A stretch of 29,439 bases of DNA, taken from contig CAJXTZ010000025.1 in the NCBI GenBank assembly GCA_913061345.1, forward strand, positions 1-29,439, given 5' to 3'. The notes beneath the pieces are model-generated. The model was not told the DNA's origin, did not search any database, and was given only the letters and a program-made list of their open reading frames with translations. Source of the DNA: an uncultured Erythrobacter sp. (lineage in GTDB: Bacteria; Pseudomonadota; Alphaproteobacteria; Sphingomonadales; Sphingomonadaceae). Made by a program: the position numbers and the translations under genes. Shown here in pieces: positions 16,866 to 24,642 of the stretch (position 1 is its first letter; the number at the start of each line of letters is the position of its first letter).

Positions 16866-17336
16866 CTACCCCTCGATCACTTTCGATCCGGGATGGTGCT
16901 TGTCGAGATGCTTCTTCACGATCCGCAGATTGCGGGTATTGGAACGGAACATGAAGTCGAACACGTCACCCACCACCGGCACGGCGCCCACGGCGCTGTC
17001 AAAGGCCACGTTGCCCGCCATACGCAAGAGCTTCCATTTCGGCATTCCCAGGTTGCGCGCTTCCCACACGATATAGGCGCCCATGCCCATGGCGATGATA
17101 TCGCCCACAACCGGCACAAGGCCGATAATGGCATCGAGGCCCACCGGGCGATTTATACCGGGCACCACGAAACTGCGCTCCAGCACCATTTCCATCGCCT
17201 CTATCCGGCGGCGGATCGAGACAGGATCGCTGCCGATAGGCAGATCCTCGCCAAATTTCATCTGCCGTGGACGAACAGATTCTTCCGACTCGGTCGGTTC
17301 GATCACGGTCACTTTTGAATTCGGCGAATTGGCCAT
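16866..17336 (-). CDS. DUF4112 membrane-associated protein
   Basis: Encodes 156 residues. The conserved core is two hydrophobic hairpins with repeated VPVVGD motifs: GLDAIIGLVPVVGDIIAMGMGAYIVWEA, then AFDSAVGAVPVVGDVFDFMFRSN, followed by NLRIVKKHL. This pattern defines DUF4112, a family of small predicted membrane proteins of unknown function. A charged N-terminal tail of about 40 residues precedes it. It sits between a peptide-binding lipoprotein gene (21 bases upstream) and kynA, and is probably co-transcribed with one or both; no functional link is evident. Confidence 0.88.
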   Translation of the reverse strand: MANSPNSKVTVIEPTESEESVRPRQMKFGEDLPIGSDPVSIRRRIEAMEMVLERSFVVPGINRPVGLDAIIGLVPVVGDIIAMGMGAYIVWEARNLGMPKWKLLRMAGNVAFDSAVGAVPVVGDVFDFMFRSNTRNLRIVKKHLDKHHPGSKVIEG

Positions 17337-17357
17337 GAAAATCGCGCTCCTTCGCCC

Positions 17358-18839
17358 TTATCTGGGGATCAGCGCCAATTCCGGCAAGGGATGGAAGGCG
17401 TATGGATTGGGCGCAAAGGCATCCACGCTGCCGCGCACCAGCGACCAGCGCAACGGGGCACCGAAGGGGATATAGACATTGGCCAGCGTCAATTCCGCTT
17501 CGGCCTGTGCCAAGGTACGGGCGCGCAAGGTCGGATCGGATTCGGCCAACGCCTGTTCGACAAGCGCGTCCACATCTTCCTCGCAAAGGCCGCGCTCCAG
17601 CGAGCAATGGAACTGGTTGAGAAACCATCGCGGCGCAGGATATCGCGCTACCCGGTCCACCAGCACAAGGTCCGCATCGCGCACATCCTGCGTCCGCTCC
17701 AGTTGCAGGCCGATGGTCCGCAGTTGTTGCGCAAGCTCGCGATAGAGCACGTCCCACCCGGGCGCATCACCCAGGGCAATTGTCACCATGGCGGGACGGG
17801 ACGGATCGCCCTCGTCGAATTGTTCACGCCACGCGGCAATGCGGGCAGCAGCCTCGGCCCGCAGATCCTCGATTGGCTCGTCCTCCCAGCGTTCCCGTAT
17901 CAGCCCCGGATCACCCGGAAGCCCCGGGGACACGGGCCGCGTGGTCGGCACCCAGCCGCCGATGTTGAAAGGCGCCATCAGGGCCTGCCTGTCGATTGCC
18001 ATGGCCAGCCCTTCACGCACGCCGGTGTTGGAAAGCACGCCATCGTCCGCGCGCACCTGCAATCCGAACAGGCCGAATGTGGTGTCCAGCCGCAGTGTTC
18101 CCGATGATAGAGGCCCGGTTTCCACCAGTGTGAGATCGCCCAGCGTTCCGCCCAGGACAGCCTCGGCGTCGCCACTGGCGAACAGGGCGATGGCTTCGCG
18201 GGCGGGCTGGATATGCAGGCGGATATCGCGCACCTCCTCACGCCAGTTCTCGTCATCGGGAAGGCCGCGTTCAAGCGGAGGTTTCAGCGATAGCAAGAGG
18301 CTGTCCTCCTCGCGTATCAGGAACATCGAACCGGTACCCCCGCCTGGTTGGCGCAGCGCCATTTCAGGCTGGGCCAGCATCTGCAGAAGATAGGGCTCCG
18401 GCTCCGATAGACGCAGTTCGATCACACGCCCCGCCATCGCCCGCACCTCTTCGATCAATTCAAGATCTATGCCCAGCGATGTGCCTTCCAATCCCTCGAT
18501 CGCTTCCAGCAACGCATCGCGCGCGCTGGCCGCGCTCATCGGGCTGCCATCGGGCCAGTTGCCTTCGCGCAGACGAAAGATGAAGCTGAGCCCGTCATCA
18601 GTCACGATCCAGCGTTCTGCGAGAGCAGGGACGGTTTCACCCTGGGGATTGAGTGCGACGAGCCCCGATTGCGTGGCGGCGCGCACATGTTGGGCGGAAC
18701 TGTTCAGCCGCAGACCGGTGGTAAGCACATTCTCAGGGGTGCCGATCAACGCGACATCGACGGCCCCGTCGTCACGCGATCCGCAAGCCGCAAGGGCCAG
18801 ACACAGGATAGTCAGGAACAGGGGCCGACGCGGGATCAT
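17358..18839 (-). CDS. Peptide ABC transporter substrate-binding lipoprotein
   Basis: Encodes 493 residues with a lipoprotein signal peptide ending in the lipobox LALAAC, so the mature protein should be anchored at Cys19. The rest matches solute-binding protein family 5 (DppA/OppA): ALNPQGETVPALAERWIVTDDGLSFIFRLREGNWPDGSP near the N-terminus is the family hallmark, and IAAWREQFDEGD and PRWFLNQFHCS lie in the second lobe. Its permease and ATPase genes are not adjacent, so it is an orphan binding protein here. The substrate, whether peptides or other ligands, cannot be predicted. It is 53 bases downstream of the PilZ gene and 21 bases upstream of DUF4112. Confidence 0.88.
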   Translation of the reverse strand: MIPRRPLFLTILCLALAACGSRDDGAVDVALIGTPENVLTTGLRLNSSAQHVRAATQSGLVALNPQGETVPALAERWIVTDDGLSFIFRLREGNWPDGSPMSAASARDALLEAIEGLEGTSLGIDLELIEEVRAMAGRVIELRLSEPEPYLLQMLAQPEMALRQPGGGTGSMFLIREEDSLLLSLKPPLERGLPDDENWREEVRDIRLHIQPAREAIALFASGDAEAVLGGTLGDLTLVETGPLSSGTLRLDTTFGLFGLQVRADDGVLSNTGVREGLAMAIDRQALMAPFNIGGWVPTTRPVSPGLPGDPGLIRERWEDEPIEDLRAEAAARIAAWREQFDEGDPSRPAMVTIALGDAPGWDVLYRELAQQLRTIGLQLERTQDVRDADLVLVDRVARYPAPRWFLNQFHCSLERGLCEEDVDALVEQALAESDPTLRARTLAQAEAELTLANVYIPFGAPLRWSLVRGSVDAFAPNPYAFHPLPELALIPR

Positions 18840-18892
18840 CGCTCAAGCGAATAGGCCGCGTTGGCAATTGCTTCAACCGCGCTGACGCCGGA

Positions 18893-19252
18893 TCAGATTT
18901 TGCGCAATACCTGCGCATCGGTTTGGTTCGCACCGGTATTGCCGGAATGCTGCGACACGGTGCTGCCGGTGACCTTTGCCCGCGCGCGCTTGGGGTCGAT
19001 CTCGTTGACGAAGGCAATGCCGAAGCGATTATCCTGCTTCCAGGCGACGGTCCCTTCAACCCAGCCGAGGTTGCGCAATTCCACTTCCACCAGCGCACCA
19101 CGGATAACCTGTACTTCCCCCTCGGCCATCATACCGCCAGCCGACAGGTTGCGCACTTTTACGCGATGCAGTTCGTTTTGCCCGTCGACGCGCAACTGCG
19201 CCAACAGGAACAGGCTGTCGCGATCGACCTGGCGGGTGTCGACATTGCTCAT
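18893..19252 (-). CDS. PilZ domain protein, putative cyclic di-GMP receptor
   Basis: Encodes 119 residues, essentially one PilZ domain. An Arg-x3-Arg pattern at Arg7-Arg11 (RQVDR) and the second binding motif NLSAGG (Asn35, Ser37, Gly40) fit cyclic di-GMP binding. The domain continues as ALVEVELRNLGWVEGTVAW and RFGIAFVNEIDP. There is no attached output domain, so it would act by protein contact. The tail after residue 95 is polar and probably flexible. The start is supported by GAGGCCCCAAGC before ATG. No cyclic di-GMP enzyme is nearby. Confidence 0.85.
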   Translation of the reverse strand: MSNVDTRQVDRDSLFLLAQLRVDGQNELHRVKVRNLSAGGMMAEGEVQVIRGALVEVELRNLGWVEGTVAWKQDNRFGIAFVNEIDPKRARAKVTGSTVSQHSGNTGANQTDAQVLRKI

Positions 19253-19431
19253 GCTTGGGGCCTCATAGGTATGCTAGCGATTCTGTCTCGCCCGACAAGT
19301 ATTGCCGAAACAGGGGCAACGCGGGTCTTTGTTCATAAACCACGGCGGAATGCGACGGAAAGGGCTAACGAGAAGTAAATCTCTACCGCGGGTGCGCGAA
19401 CCGTCCCAATCTGGGCCAGCCTGGGCAAATC

Positions 19432-19890
19432 TCAATTGTCGCGGGAAACTTTTTCGCGGCGCTCGTGCGCCTGCTGTGCCTCAACCGTCATCGTGGCAAT
19501 CGGGCGTGCGATCAGGCGGTTGATCCCGATGGGTTCGCCGGTCTTGTCGCACCAGCCGTAATCGCCCTCGTCGATGCGCCGCAAGGCTGCATCGATCTTG
19601 GCGATCAACTTACGCTGTCTGTCGCGTGTGCGCAGTTCGATACCCCAGTCGGTTTCGCTGGACGCACGATCGTTGAGGTCGGGCTCCCGAATTGGGCCGT
19701 CCTGCAGGCTTTGCAGCGTGCCCTCCGACGCCGAGACGATAGATTTCTTCCATTCCAGCAGCAGAACCCGAAAGTAATTCAGCTGCTTGTCCGACATGTA
19801 CTCGTCATCTTCACTGGGCGAATAATCGGCAGGCAGGGCGCGTTTCGCTTTGGCGAGGATGTCGATATCGTCATGTGTGGCTATGGCCAT
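19432..19890 (-). CDS. dksA: RNA polymerase-binding transcription factor DksA
   Basis: Encodes 152 residues, the same size as E. coli DksA. It works with ppGpp on RNA polymerase during the stringent response. The coiled-coil tip motif is intact as DLNDRA, with Asp71, Asp74 and Ala76 at the same numbers as in E. coli. The zinc-finger segment is YGWCDKTGEPIG, and only Cys114 of the usual four cysteines remains; the others are Thr, Thr and Ala. This loss is common in alphaproteobacterial DksA and suggests a zinc-free fold. GGAGTGA upstream of ATG is a good ribosome-binding site. Confidence 0.95.
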   Translation of the reverse strand: MAIATHDDIDILAKAKRALPADYSPSEDDEYMSDKQLNYFRVLLLEWKKSIVSASEGTLQSLQDGPIREPDLNDRASSETDWGIELRTRDRQRKLIAKIDAALRRIDEGDYGWCDKTGEPIGINRLIARPIATMTVEAQQAHERREKVSRDN

Positions 19891-20096
19891 TCAGTCACTC
19901 CGAAATTCGATCGCAGAGGCTTCCCCTGCTACATCCGGTGATCGGCCCGTTTATGTGCAGGCTCTGTCCCCCCGGCTGCTGAAGCCGTGATCCGGCGGGC
20001 CTATACGGTGCCCGCAATGTCGGCACAAGCGACAATCTGGTTTGGCACCGGTGCGAAGGGCCGGATCGCAGCAAATCCTTAAAATACGCAGGCTTG

Positions 20097-20111
20097 TTAA
20101 CCATTTCTTGA
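20097..20111 (+). promoter_or_regulatory. Candidate CtrA box upstream of the Sel1-like gene
   Basis: TTAACCATTTCTTGA matches the alphaproteobacterial CtrA pattern TTAA-N7-TTAA with one mismatch in the second half, and includes the 8-mer TTAACCAT. It lies 69 bases upstream of the ATG at 20180. CtrA sites are typically found at this kind of position. The match is by pattern only. Confidence 0.45.
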
Positions 20112-20179
20112 CCACGTTCGTCAAAACATCGCCCTGTCCGAACATTAGGGATCGGACTTGAACAGGGGGATTTACGATC

Positions 20180-20512
20180 ATGGAACTTGCCAAGATCGAG
20201 ACGTTCGCAAAAATACACTGCGCCGATGTATCCGGTATGGACATGCTCGTCCCGCGGTGCCTCGCAGCTGCGGCCGACGGCGATATCGACGCCTACTACG
20301 ACCTTGGCGTTGCCTATTCCACGGGCAGCCACGGCGTGGATTGCGACCTGGTGGAAGCGCACAAATGGTTCAACCTCGCCGCTGCGCAAGGCCATGAACC
20401 GGCCAGCTGGTGCCGTGCGGACGTGTCGGACGAAATGACCGCCCGCGAAATTGCCGAGGCGCAACGCCGCGCTCGCGAATGGCTTCGCCAGGGGGCCAGC
20501 AAGGCTGCCTGA
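20180..20512 (+). CDS. Sel1-like repeat protein
   Basis: Encodes 110 residues. One clear Sel1-type helical repeat is visible: AAADGDIDAYYDLGVAYSTG (about 30-49), then the paired helix VDCDLVEAHKWFNLAAAQGHEPA (about 53-75). The C-terminal helix carries AEAQRRAREWLRQ. Sel1 repeats act as protein-interaction scaffolds. A GGGGG tract about 11 bases upstream can serve as ribosome-binding site. Its upstream region contains a CtrA-like box, suggesting cell-cycle control (inference). It converges with the GNAT gene, 12 bases apart. Confidence 0.8.
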   Translation: MELAKIETFAKIHCADVSGMDMLVPRCLAAAADGDIDAYYDLGVAYSTGSHGVDCDLVEAHKWFNLAAAQGHEPASWCRADVSDEMTAREIAEAQRRAREWLRQGASKAA

Positions 20513-20524
20513 CCATCATCGGAG

Positions 20525-21661
20525 CTATCGCTGCTTGAACGGCGTACGCTTCGCCAGGTGCATCTGGTCCATGCCGATGCCCATGCGCTCGCGGGAGAGA
20601 AAATCCTCCACCGCATCGCGAAAACCCGGATCGGCCAGATAGTGCATCGACACCGTCGATACCGGTTCATACCCGCGAGCCAGCTTGTGCCCGCCCTGCG
20701 CGCCTGCTTCCACACGGCGGAGTCCCAGATCGATTGCGGCATCGATGGCGCGGTAGTAGCACAGTTCGAAATGCAGGAAGCGCCGATCGGCCAGGCAGCC
20801 CCAGTAACGGCCATACAGAGCCTCGCCGCCGATGAAATTAAGCGCGCCTGCAATGGGGATACCGCCTTCAAAAGCCAGCAGCAACAACAGCTTGTCCGCC
20901 ATTCGCTGGCTCATCAGATCGAACGCTTCGCGGGTGAGGTAGGGGGTGCCCCATTTGCGCGCGCCGGTATCCTGGTAGAACAGCCAGAACGCGTCCCAGT
21001 GCTCGGTCTTGATGTCGTCGCCCCTTAGCGCCCGGATTTCCAGACCGTCGTTCGCGGCGCGGCGCTCCTTACGCAGGTCCTTGCGCTTGCGACTGGTCAG
21101 ATCGCCCAGAAAAGCGTCGAAATCGGCATAATCGCGATTATACCAGTGAAACTGGATGTCCTCGCGCCGCAACCAGCCAGCATCTTCGAACAAGGCCTGC
21201 TGGGCCGGCTCCACAAACGTGGCATGCGCGCTGGACCAGCCGTTCTGCTGCACCAGTTGTTCTGCCGCGCGCAACAGTGGCAGGGCGTAACGCTCGTCCT
21301 CCACCAGCAGGCGGGGGCCGGTGGCGGGGGTAAACGGCACCGCGATCTGAACCTTGGGGTAATAGTCGCCGCCTGCCCGTTCCCAGGCATCGGCCCAGGC
21401 GTGGTCGAACACGTATTCACCCTGGCTATGGCCTTTCAAGTAGCTGGGCAACGCGCCCACCAGCCTGCCCTCGCCATCTTCCAGCAGCAGGGGGGCGGCC
21501 TGCCATCCGCTGCCCGGACCGACACTGCCCGACTCCTCCAGCAAGGAGAGGAAGGCGTGGCTGGTGAAAGGATTATCAACACCTGCCAGCCGATCCCACT
21601 CGGACTGCGCAATGTCGCCAATGGCGGGTGCAATTCTTGCGGTGAGCGCAGGTTCGGCCAT
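20525..21661 (-). CDS. GNAT-superfamily protein (DUF482/COG3146, FemAB-like)
   Basis: Encodes 378 residues. The N-terminus (SEWDRLAGVDNPFTSHAFLSLLEESGSVG), the middle QFHWYNRDYADFDAFLGDLTSRKRKDLRKERR and the later GEALYGRYWGCLADRRFLHFELCYYRAIDAAIDLGL are the signatures of the DUF482 family, which has tandem acyltransferase folds like peptidoglycan FemAB enzymes. The function is uncharacterised; aminoacyl or acyl transfer is inferred from the fold. The frame is open to 21727 inside the upstream gene, but ATG 21661, 10 bases after its stop, starts the conserved part. It is last in a five-gene operon. Confidence 0.88.
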   Translation of the reverse strand: MAEPALTARIAPAIGDIAQSEWDRLAGVDNPFTSHAFLSLLEESGSVGPGSGWQAAPLLLEDGEGRLVGALPSYLKGHSQGEYVFDHAWADAWERAGGDYYPKVQIAVPFTPATGPRLLVEDERYALPLLRAAEQLVQQNGWSSAHATFVEPAQQALFEDAGWLRREDIQFHWYNRDYADFDAFLGDLTSRKRKDLRKERRAANDGLEIRALRGDDIKTEHWDAFWLFYQDTGARKWGTPYLTREAFDLMSQRMADKLLLLLAFEGGIPIAGALNFIGGEALYGRYWGCLADRRFLHFELCYYRAIDAAIDLGLRRVEAGAQGGHKLARGYEPVSTVSMHYLADPGFRDAVEDFLSRERMGIGMDQMHLAKRTPFKQR

Positions 21662-21671
21662 CAGCCTGTAT

Positions 21672-22418
21672 CTAGGAACCTTCCTGCCAGGCTGCCACCC
21701 CGGCAGCTTCCATAATCGGCACCGCACCGCTTTGTCGTGCTGTATTCAGCTGCGCGGCAGTTCGTACGGTCCAGCTGAACAGCGCCCGGCCCTTGCTTGA
21801 CTGCGTGCGCGAAAGGCCGCTGGGCAGGTCGCGAATGTCCAATGCCAGGAAATTCGGCCTTGCTGTAAAGATTGCCAGGCGCCGCTTCATCGCTGCAGAT
21901 AGCGTGCGCGAATTCTGCTGCGTGACAACCAGTCCGCGCAGACAATCGGGCTCGTTCACTGCAAACCAGCGCGGTACGCGCGGATCGAAGCTCATCACGC
22001 CTACAGCGCCTTCATAGCCGTCCAGATCGCGGCGCACGGCGCGGCAGATCGCAACTATGGAGCGCCGGTCATCGCTTTTGATTTCGAGCAGCAGCGGAAC
22101 CTGTCCGGCAACCAGATCCAGCGTGTCGCGAAGCGTGGGAATAGCCTCGTCGCCGCCGGTCAGCGTCATACCGGTAAGTTCGCCCACAGGGTGCGCTCCG
22201 ATAAGGCCCTCGCGACCCGTCAGCCGATCCAGTTCGGCATCGTGAAACACGACGGCACGACCATCGCTGCTTTTGCGAATATCGCACTCGATACCAAGTC
22301 CGGCATCGATCGCGGCGCGAAAGCTGGCGAGGGAATTTTCAGGCACCCTTCCATCGTGCAGGCCGCGATGGGCATAGGCCGTCGCCTCCAGCGCAGCGAT
22401 TTTCTCGGCCCGCGACAT
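21672..22418 (-). CDS. Glycerophosphodiester phosphodiesterase family protein
   Basis: Encodes 248 residues. The GDPD catalytic elements are AHRGLH (His17, Arg18), PENSLASF with Glu27, GIECDIRKSSDGRAVVFHD (metal-binding Glu and Asp plus the second catalytic His), and LLLEIKSD. It is expected to hydrolyse glycerophosphodiesters to glycerol-3-phosphate and an alcohol. There is no signal peptide, so it is cytoplasmic. It starts 3 bases after the RidA stop, in the operon with DUF3572, HAD and GNAT genes. The C-terminus (GAVPIMEAAGVAAWQEGS) is a little divergent from the usual TD-P ending. Confidence 0.92.
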   Translation of the reverse strand: MSRAEKIAALEATAYAHRGLHDGRVPENSLASFRAAIDAGLGIECDIRKSSDGRAVVFHDAELDRLTGREGLIGAHPVGELTGMTLTGGDEAIPTLRDTLDLVAGQVPLLLEIKSDDRRSIVAICRAVRRDLDGYEGAVGVMSFDPRVPRWFAVNEPDCLRGLVVTQQNSRTLSAAMKRRLAIFTARPNFLALDIRDLPSGLSRTQSSKGRALFSWTVRTAAQLNTARQSGAVPIMEAAGVAAWQEGS

Positions 22419-22421
22419 GGG

Positions 22422-22883
22422 TCAGCCTTCGCGAATGGCGATCACCGCATCCACTTCTACTGCGGCACCCAGCGGCAAACTGGGCACGCCCACGGCAGCG
22501 CGAGCGTGGCGGCCTGCTTCCCCAAACACTTCGAACATCAGGTCGGAAGCGCCGTTCACCACCTTGTGCTGATCGGTGAAAGACGACGTGGAAGCGACGA
22601 AACCACCCAGCTTGACGATCCGCTCCACCTTGTCGAGCGAGCCGATGGCATGGCGAAGTTGCGCCAGGATCATCAGGCCGCAGGCGCGCGCTGCTGCGAT
22701 AGCGCGGTCCATCTCTACGCCATCTCCGAGAATGCCGGTTGCAAGCTCACTATCGATGAAGGGAAGCTGGCCTGAAACGAAGGCAAGGTCTCCCTGCACC
22801 ATTACGGGAACGTAACTGGCAAGCGGCGGTGCGACTTCGGGCAATTCGATGCCAAGTTCCTGCAAACGTGCTTCGATATTCAT
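22422..22883 (-). CDS. RidA family protein
   Basis: Encodes 153 residues. RidA proteins deaminate reactive enamine/imine intermediates released by pyridoxal-phosphate enzymes. The core is VMVQGDLAFVSGQLPF near the N-terminus and AVGVPSLPLGAAVEVDAVIAIR at the C-terminus, where canonical RidA has a catalytic Arg before the VA-LP motif; here VPSLPLGAAVEV lacks that exact Arg position, as in the longer YjgH/YoaB-type subgroup. So it may not be an imine deaminase. The frame is open to 23189 inside the HAD gene; ATG 22883 overlaps the HAD stop as ATGA with GGAG upstream. Confidence 0.9.
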   Translation of the reverse strand: MNIEARLQELGIELPEVAPPLASYVPVMVQGDLAFVSGQLPFIDSELATGILGDGVEMDRAIAAARACGLMILAQLRHAIGSLDKVERIVKLGGFVASTSSFTDQHKVVNGASDLMFEVFGEAGRHARAAVGVPSLPLGAAVEVDAVIAIREG

Positions 22884-23509
22884 TGCGGGTCTCCGTGCAG
22901 TGTTTCCTGGATCCATGGCAGGGCCTCGGCCCAGTTGTCTATCCGCGCATGGGCATGACCAGCCTGCCGGGCACACGGGATGTGCGGGGCAATGGCGGGT
23001 TCGCCGCAAAAGTGCAGGCGATGGACCTGCGGCGTGGTTTCGGCAGCCGACCGATGGTGCTGGGCGAGATCGTCGACAAAAACGATGCGGCTGGCCTCGT
23101 GCTCTTGCACGATCCGGTTCAGCGCATCGCCCTTCGGCCCCTGGTTGGTATAGATCTTCGTTTCGATGCCGAGTGCCTTCAACTGGCATTGGCGCGCTTC
23201 GTTACGCTCATCCATCAGGTTGGTCAGCACCACCACGTCGGCATCGCGCTGCAACTGGGCGATGGCATTTACCGAACCTTCGATAGGCTGCTGCTCGCCC
23301 ATTTGCGTATCGAAGAATCCGCCGAGCAAGGCCCAGACGTCTTTCTCGGCCAACGCCGCATCGCTACCACGCCGACGCATCGACTGGACGAAGGGATCTC
23401 CTTCCAGTTCGAACTCGATGTCGTGTTCGGTATCGAGCCACGAGCGGAAATGGCGCACCATGTGCAGCAGCACCTCGTCACAATCGGTTACTACAAGAGG
23501 GCGTGTCAT
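22880..23509 (-). CDS. HAD-superfamily hydrolase
   Basis: Encodes 209 residues. HAD motifs are visible in order: VVTDCDEVLL with the nucleophile Asp9 and Asp11, VVVLTNL with the motif II Thr, KGDALNRI with the motif III Lys, and RIVFVDDLAQH with the motif IV aspartates. The cap is an alpha-helical insert after motif I. The substrate is unknown; a phosphatase acting on a small phosphorylated metabolite is most likely. It overlaps the DUF3572 gene at its start and RidA at its stop by ATGA junctions, so translation is coupled on both sides. Confidence 0.88.
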   Translation of the reverse strand: MTRPLVVTDCDEVLLHMVRHFRSWLDTEHDIEFELEGDPFVQSMRRRGSDAALAEKDVWALLGGFFDTQMGEQQPIEGSVNAIAQLQRDADVVVLTNLMDERNEARQCQLKALGIETKIYTNQGPKGDALNRIVQEHEASRIVFVDDLAQHHRSAAETTPQVHRLHFCGEPAIAPHIPCARQAGHAHARIDNWAEALPWIQETLHGDPQ

Positions 23510-23787
23510 CGGCGAAGCTCCCTGCCCGCGGCCACCAGTTGCTCAGGCGGAATTTCCAATGCATCTGCCGCGCCCAGAAGGTCGGGTTCATGTTGGCAGA
23601 GAAAATCCAGGATCGCCCGGTGCGTTGATCGTTCGCCAATCGCGTCGCGCAGGCCATCGGGCGTCAGCCCCGTGAGGTCCAGCAGACGCTGCGCCCGCGC
23701 GTCATCCGCCAGCACCCAGCCTAGCGCCGCCAGCGCCAGAGCGGAGGCATCCTTTACCGAATCTTCACGGGCGTTGCTAATTGTCAC
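23506..23787 (-). CDS. DUF3572 family protein
   Basis: Encodes 93 residues, all helical by appearance. The pattern DASALALAALGWVLADDARAQRLLDLTGLTPDGLR, then AILDFLCQHEPDLLGAADALEIPPEQLVAA, is the DUF3572 signature, known almost only from alphaproteobacteria and of unknown function. It heads the five-gene operon. Its start codon is 64 bases from divK on the other strand, so the two share a divergent control region. Confidence 0.88.
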   Translation of the reverse strand: MTISNAREDSVKDASALALAALGWVLADDARAQRLLDLTGLTPDGLRDAIGERSTHRAILDFLCQHEPDLLGAADALEIPPEQLVAAGRELRR

Positions 23788-23801
23788 TGGTCCGATATAA
23801 C
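23774..23801 (+). promoter_or_regulatory. Likely divK promoter
   Basis: TTGCTA (23774-23779) and TATAAC (23796-23801) are separated by 16 bases, a good sigma-70-type match, with the expected transcript start about 45 bases before the divK ATG. The -35 element lies inside the first codons of the divergent DUF3572 gene. Confidence 0.5.
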
Positions 23802-23818
23802 GATGGAACGGTTGCTAA

Positions 23819-23837
23819 CCTCCACACTAGCTGGAGG
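23819..23837 (+). promoter_or_regulatory. Hairpin in the divK leader
   Basis: CCTCCA and TGGAGG pair around the 7-base loop CACTAGC, 14 bases upstream of the start codon. The right arm contains GGAGG, an anti-16S-like sequence, but the functional ribosome-binding site is probably GGGGG at 23843-23847. A decoy or control role is speculative. Confidence 0.35.
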
Positions 23838-23851
23838 CGTTCGGGGGCTAA

Positions 23852-24241
23852 ATGACGAAGCGTATCCTCGTTGTCGAGGACAACGATCTAAATCGGAAGC
23901 TTTTCTGCGATGTGCTGCAGGCGGGCGGCTTTTCCGTCGAACCCGTTGCCGACGGCAATCTCGCCATAGAACGCGCCCGTGCCTTCACGCCCAATCTCGT
24001 TGTGATGGACATCCAGCTACAGCATGTATCCGGGCTGGATCTCATTTCGATACTCAAGCACGATGCAGACCTTGCCGACGTGCCGGTGCTGGCGGTTACG
24101 GCCTATGCTGGCAAGGGCGACGAACAGCGCATCCGCGATTCGGGTGCGGAAGGCTATTTATCCAAACCCGTCAGCATCGGACCGTTCATGGCGGCGGTGA
24201 GGGACCTGGTTGGTGGCGCAAGGGTCGAGGCAGCCGAGTAG
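23852..24241 (+). CDS. divK: DivK-type single-domain response regulator
   Basis: Encodes 129 residues, one receiver domain with no output domain. The phosphorylation site is Asp53 in VVMDIQL; the acidic pocket is in VVEDNDLN (Glu9, Asp10), and the switch residues are Thr83 in AVTAYA and Lys105 in LSKPVS. The NxLNRKLF pattern after the acidic pair and VTAYAGKGDE are typical of DivK. In Caulobacter and relatives DivK controls the DivL/CckA/CtrA pathway; a candidate CtrA box exists at 20097. The downstream acp gene is 150 bases away, so divK appears monocistronic. Confidence 0.92.
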   Translation: MTKRILVVEDNDLNRKLFCDVLQAGGFSVEPVADGNLAIERARAFTPNLVVMDIQLQHVSGLDLISILKHDADLADVPVLAVTAYAGKGDEQRIRDSGAEGYLSKPVSIGPFMAAVRDLVGGARVEAAE

Positions 24242-24303
24242 GGCCTCTCCTTCAACAGCTGTGCATCCAAACAGGTGGTCAATACCGCCACGGCGCACCG
24301 CGC

Positions 24304-24332
24304 TTGACAATCGGAGTAGCGAAAGCTTTGCC
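24304..24332 (+). promoter_or_regulatory. Possible acp-spt promoter
   Basis: A perfect TTGACA (24304-24309) is followed after 17 bases by TTTGCC, a poor -10. It lies about 60 bases upstream of the acp ATG in the only gap before the pair. The -35 is convincing, the -10 is not. Confidence 0.35.
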
Positions 24333-24392
24333 GCGACGGCTCCCTGCCCTATAGGGGCGGCAACCGCTTTTTAGCCCAAGGAATTATCCCTG

Positions 24393-24635
24393 ATGGACCG
24401 CGCCGAAGTCGACAAACGTATCCGCACGATCATCGAGCCCTTCAATAAGAAGGGTATTATCATCACCGAAGACACGACCTTTGCTGGCGACCTGGAATTC
24501 GACAGCCTGACAGTGATGGATTTCGTCGCCGCGATCGAGGATGATTTCGACATCATCATTTCGATGAACCAGCAGGCCGAAATCGAGAGATACGGCCAGC
24601 TCGTCGATGCCGTGCACGATCAGGTCAACAATTGA
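24393..24635 (+). CDS. Acyl carrier protein dedicated to sphingolipid synthesis
   Basis: Encodes 80 residues. The phosphopantetheine attachment site is Ser38 in LEFDSLTVMDF. It is acidic and helical like all acyl carrier proteins, but distinct from the fatty-acid ACP, which usually has GADSLD at this place. It lies 7 bases upstream of serine palmitoyltransferase. In Caulobacter and sphingomonads a specialised ACP next to spt is known to supply acyl groups to it, and this gene fits that role (inference from context). The start ATG follows a weak AAGGAATTATCCCTG leader. Confidence 0.92.
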   Translation: MDRAEVDKRIRTIIEPFNKKGIIITEDTTFAGDLEFDSLTVMDFVAAIEDDFDIIISMNQQAEIERYGQLVDAVHDQVNN

Positions 24636-24642
24636 GGGCATC

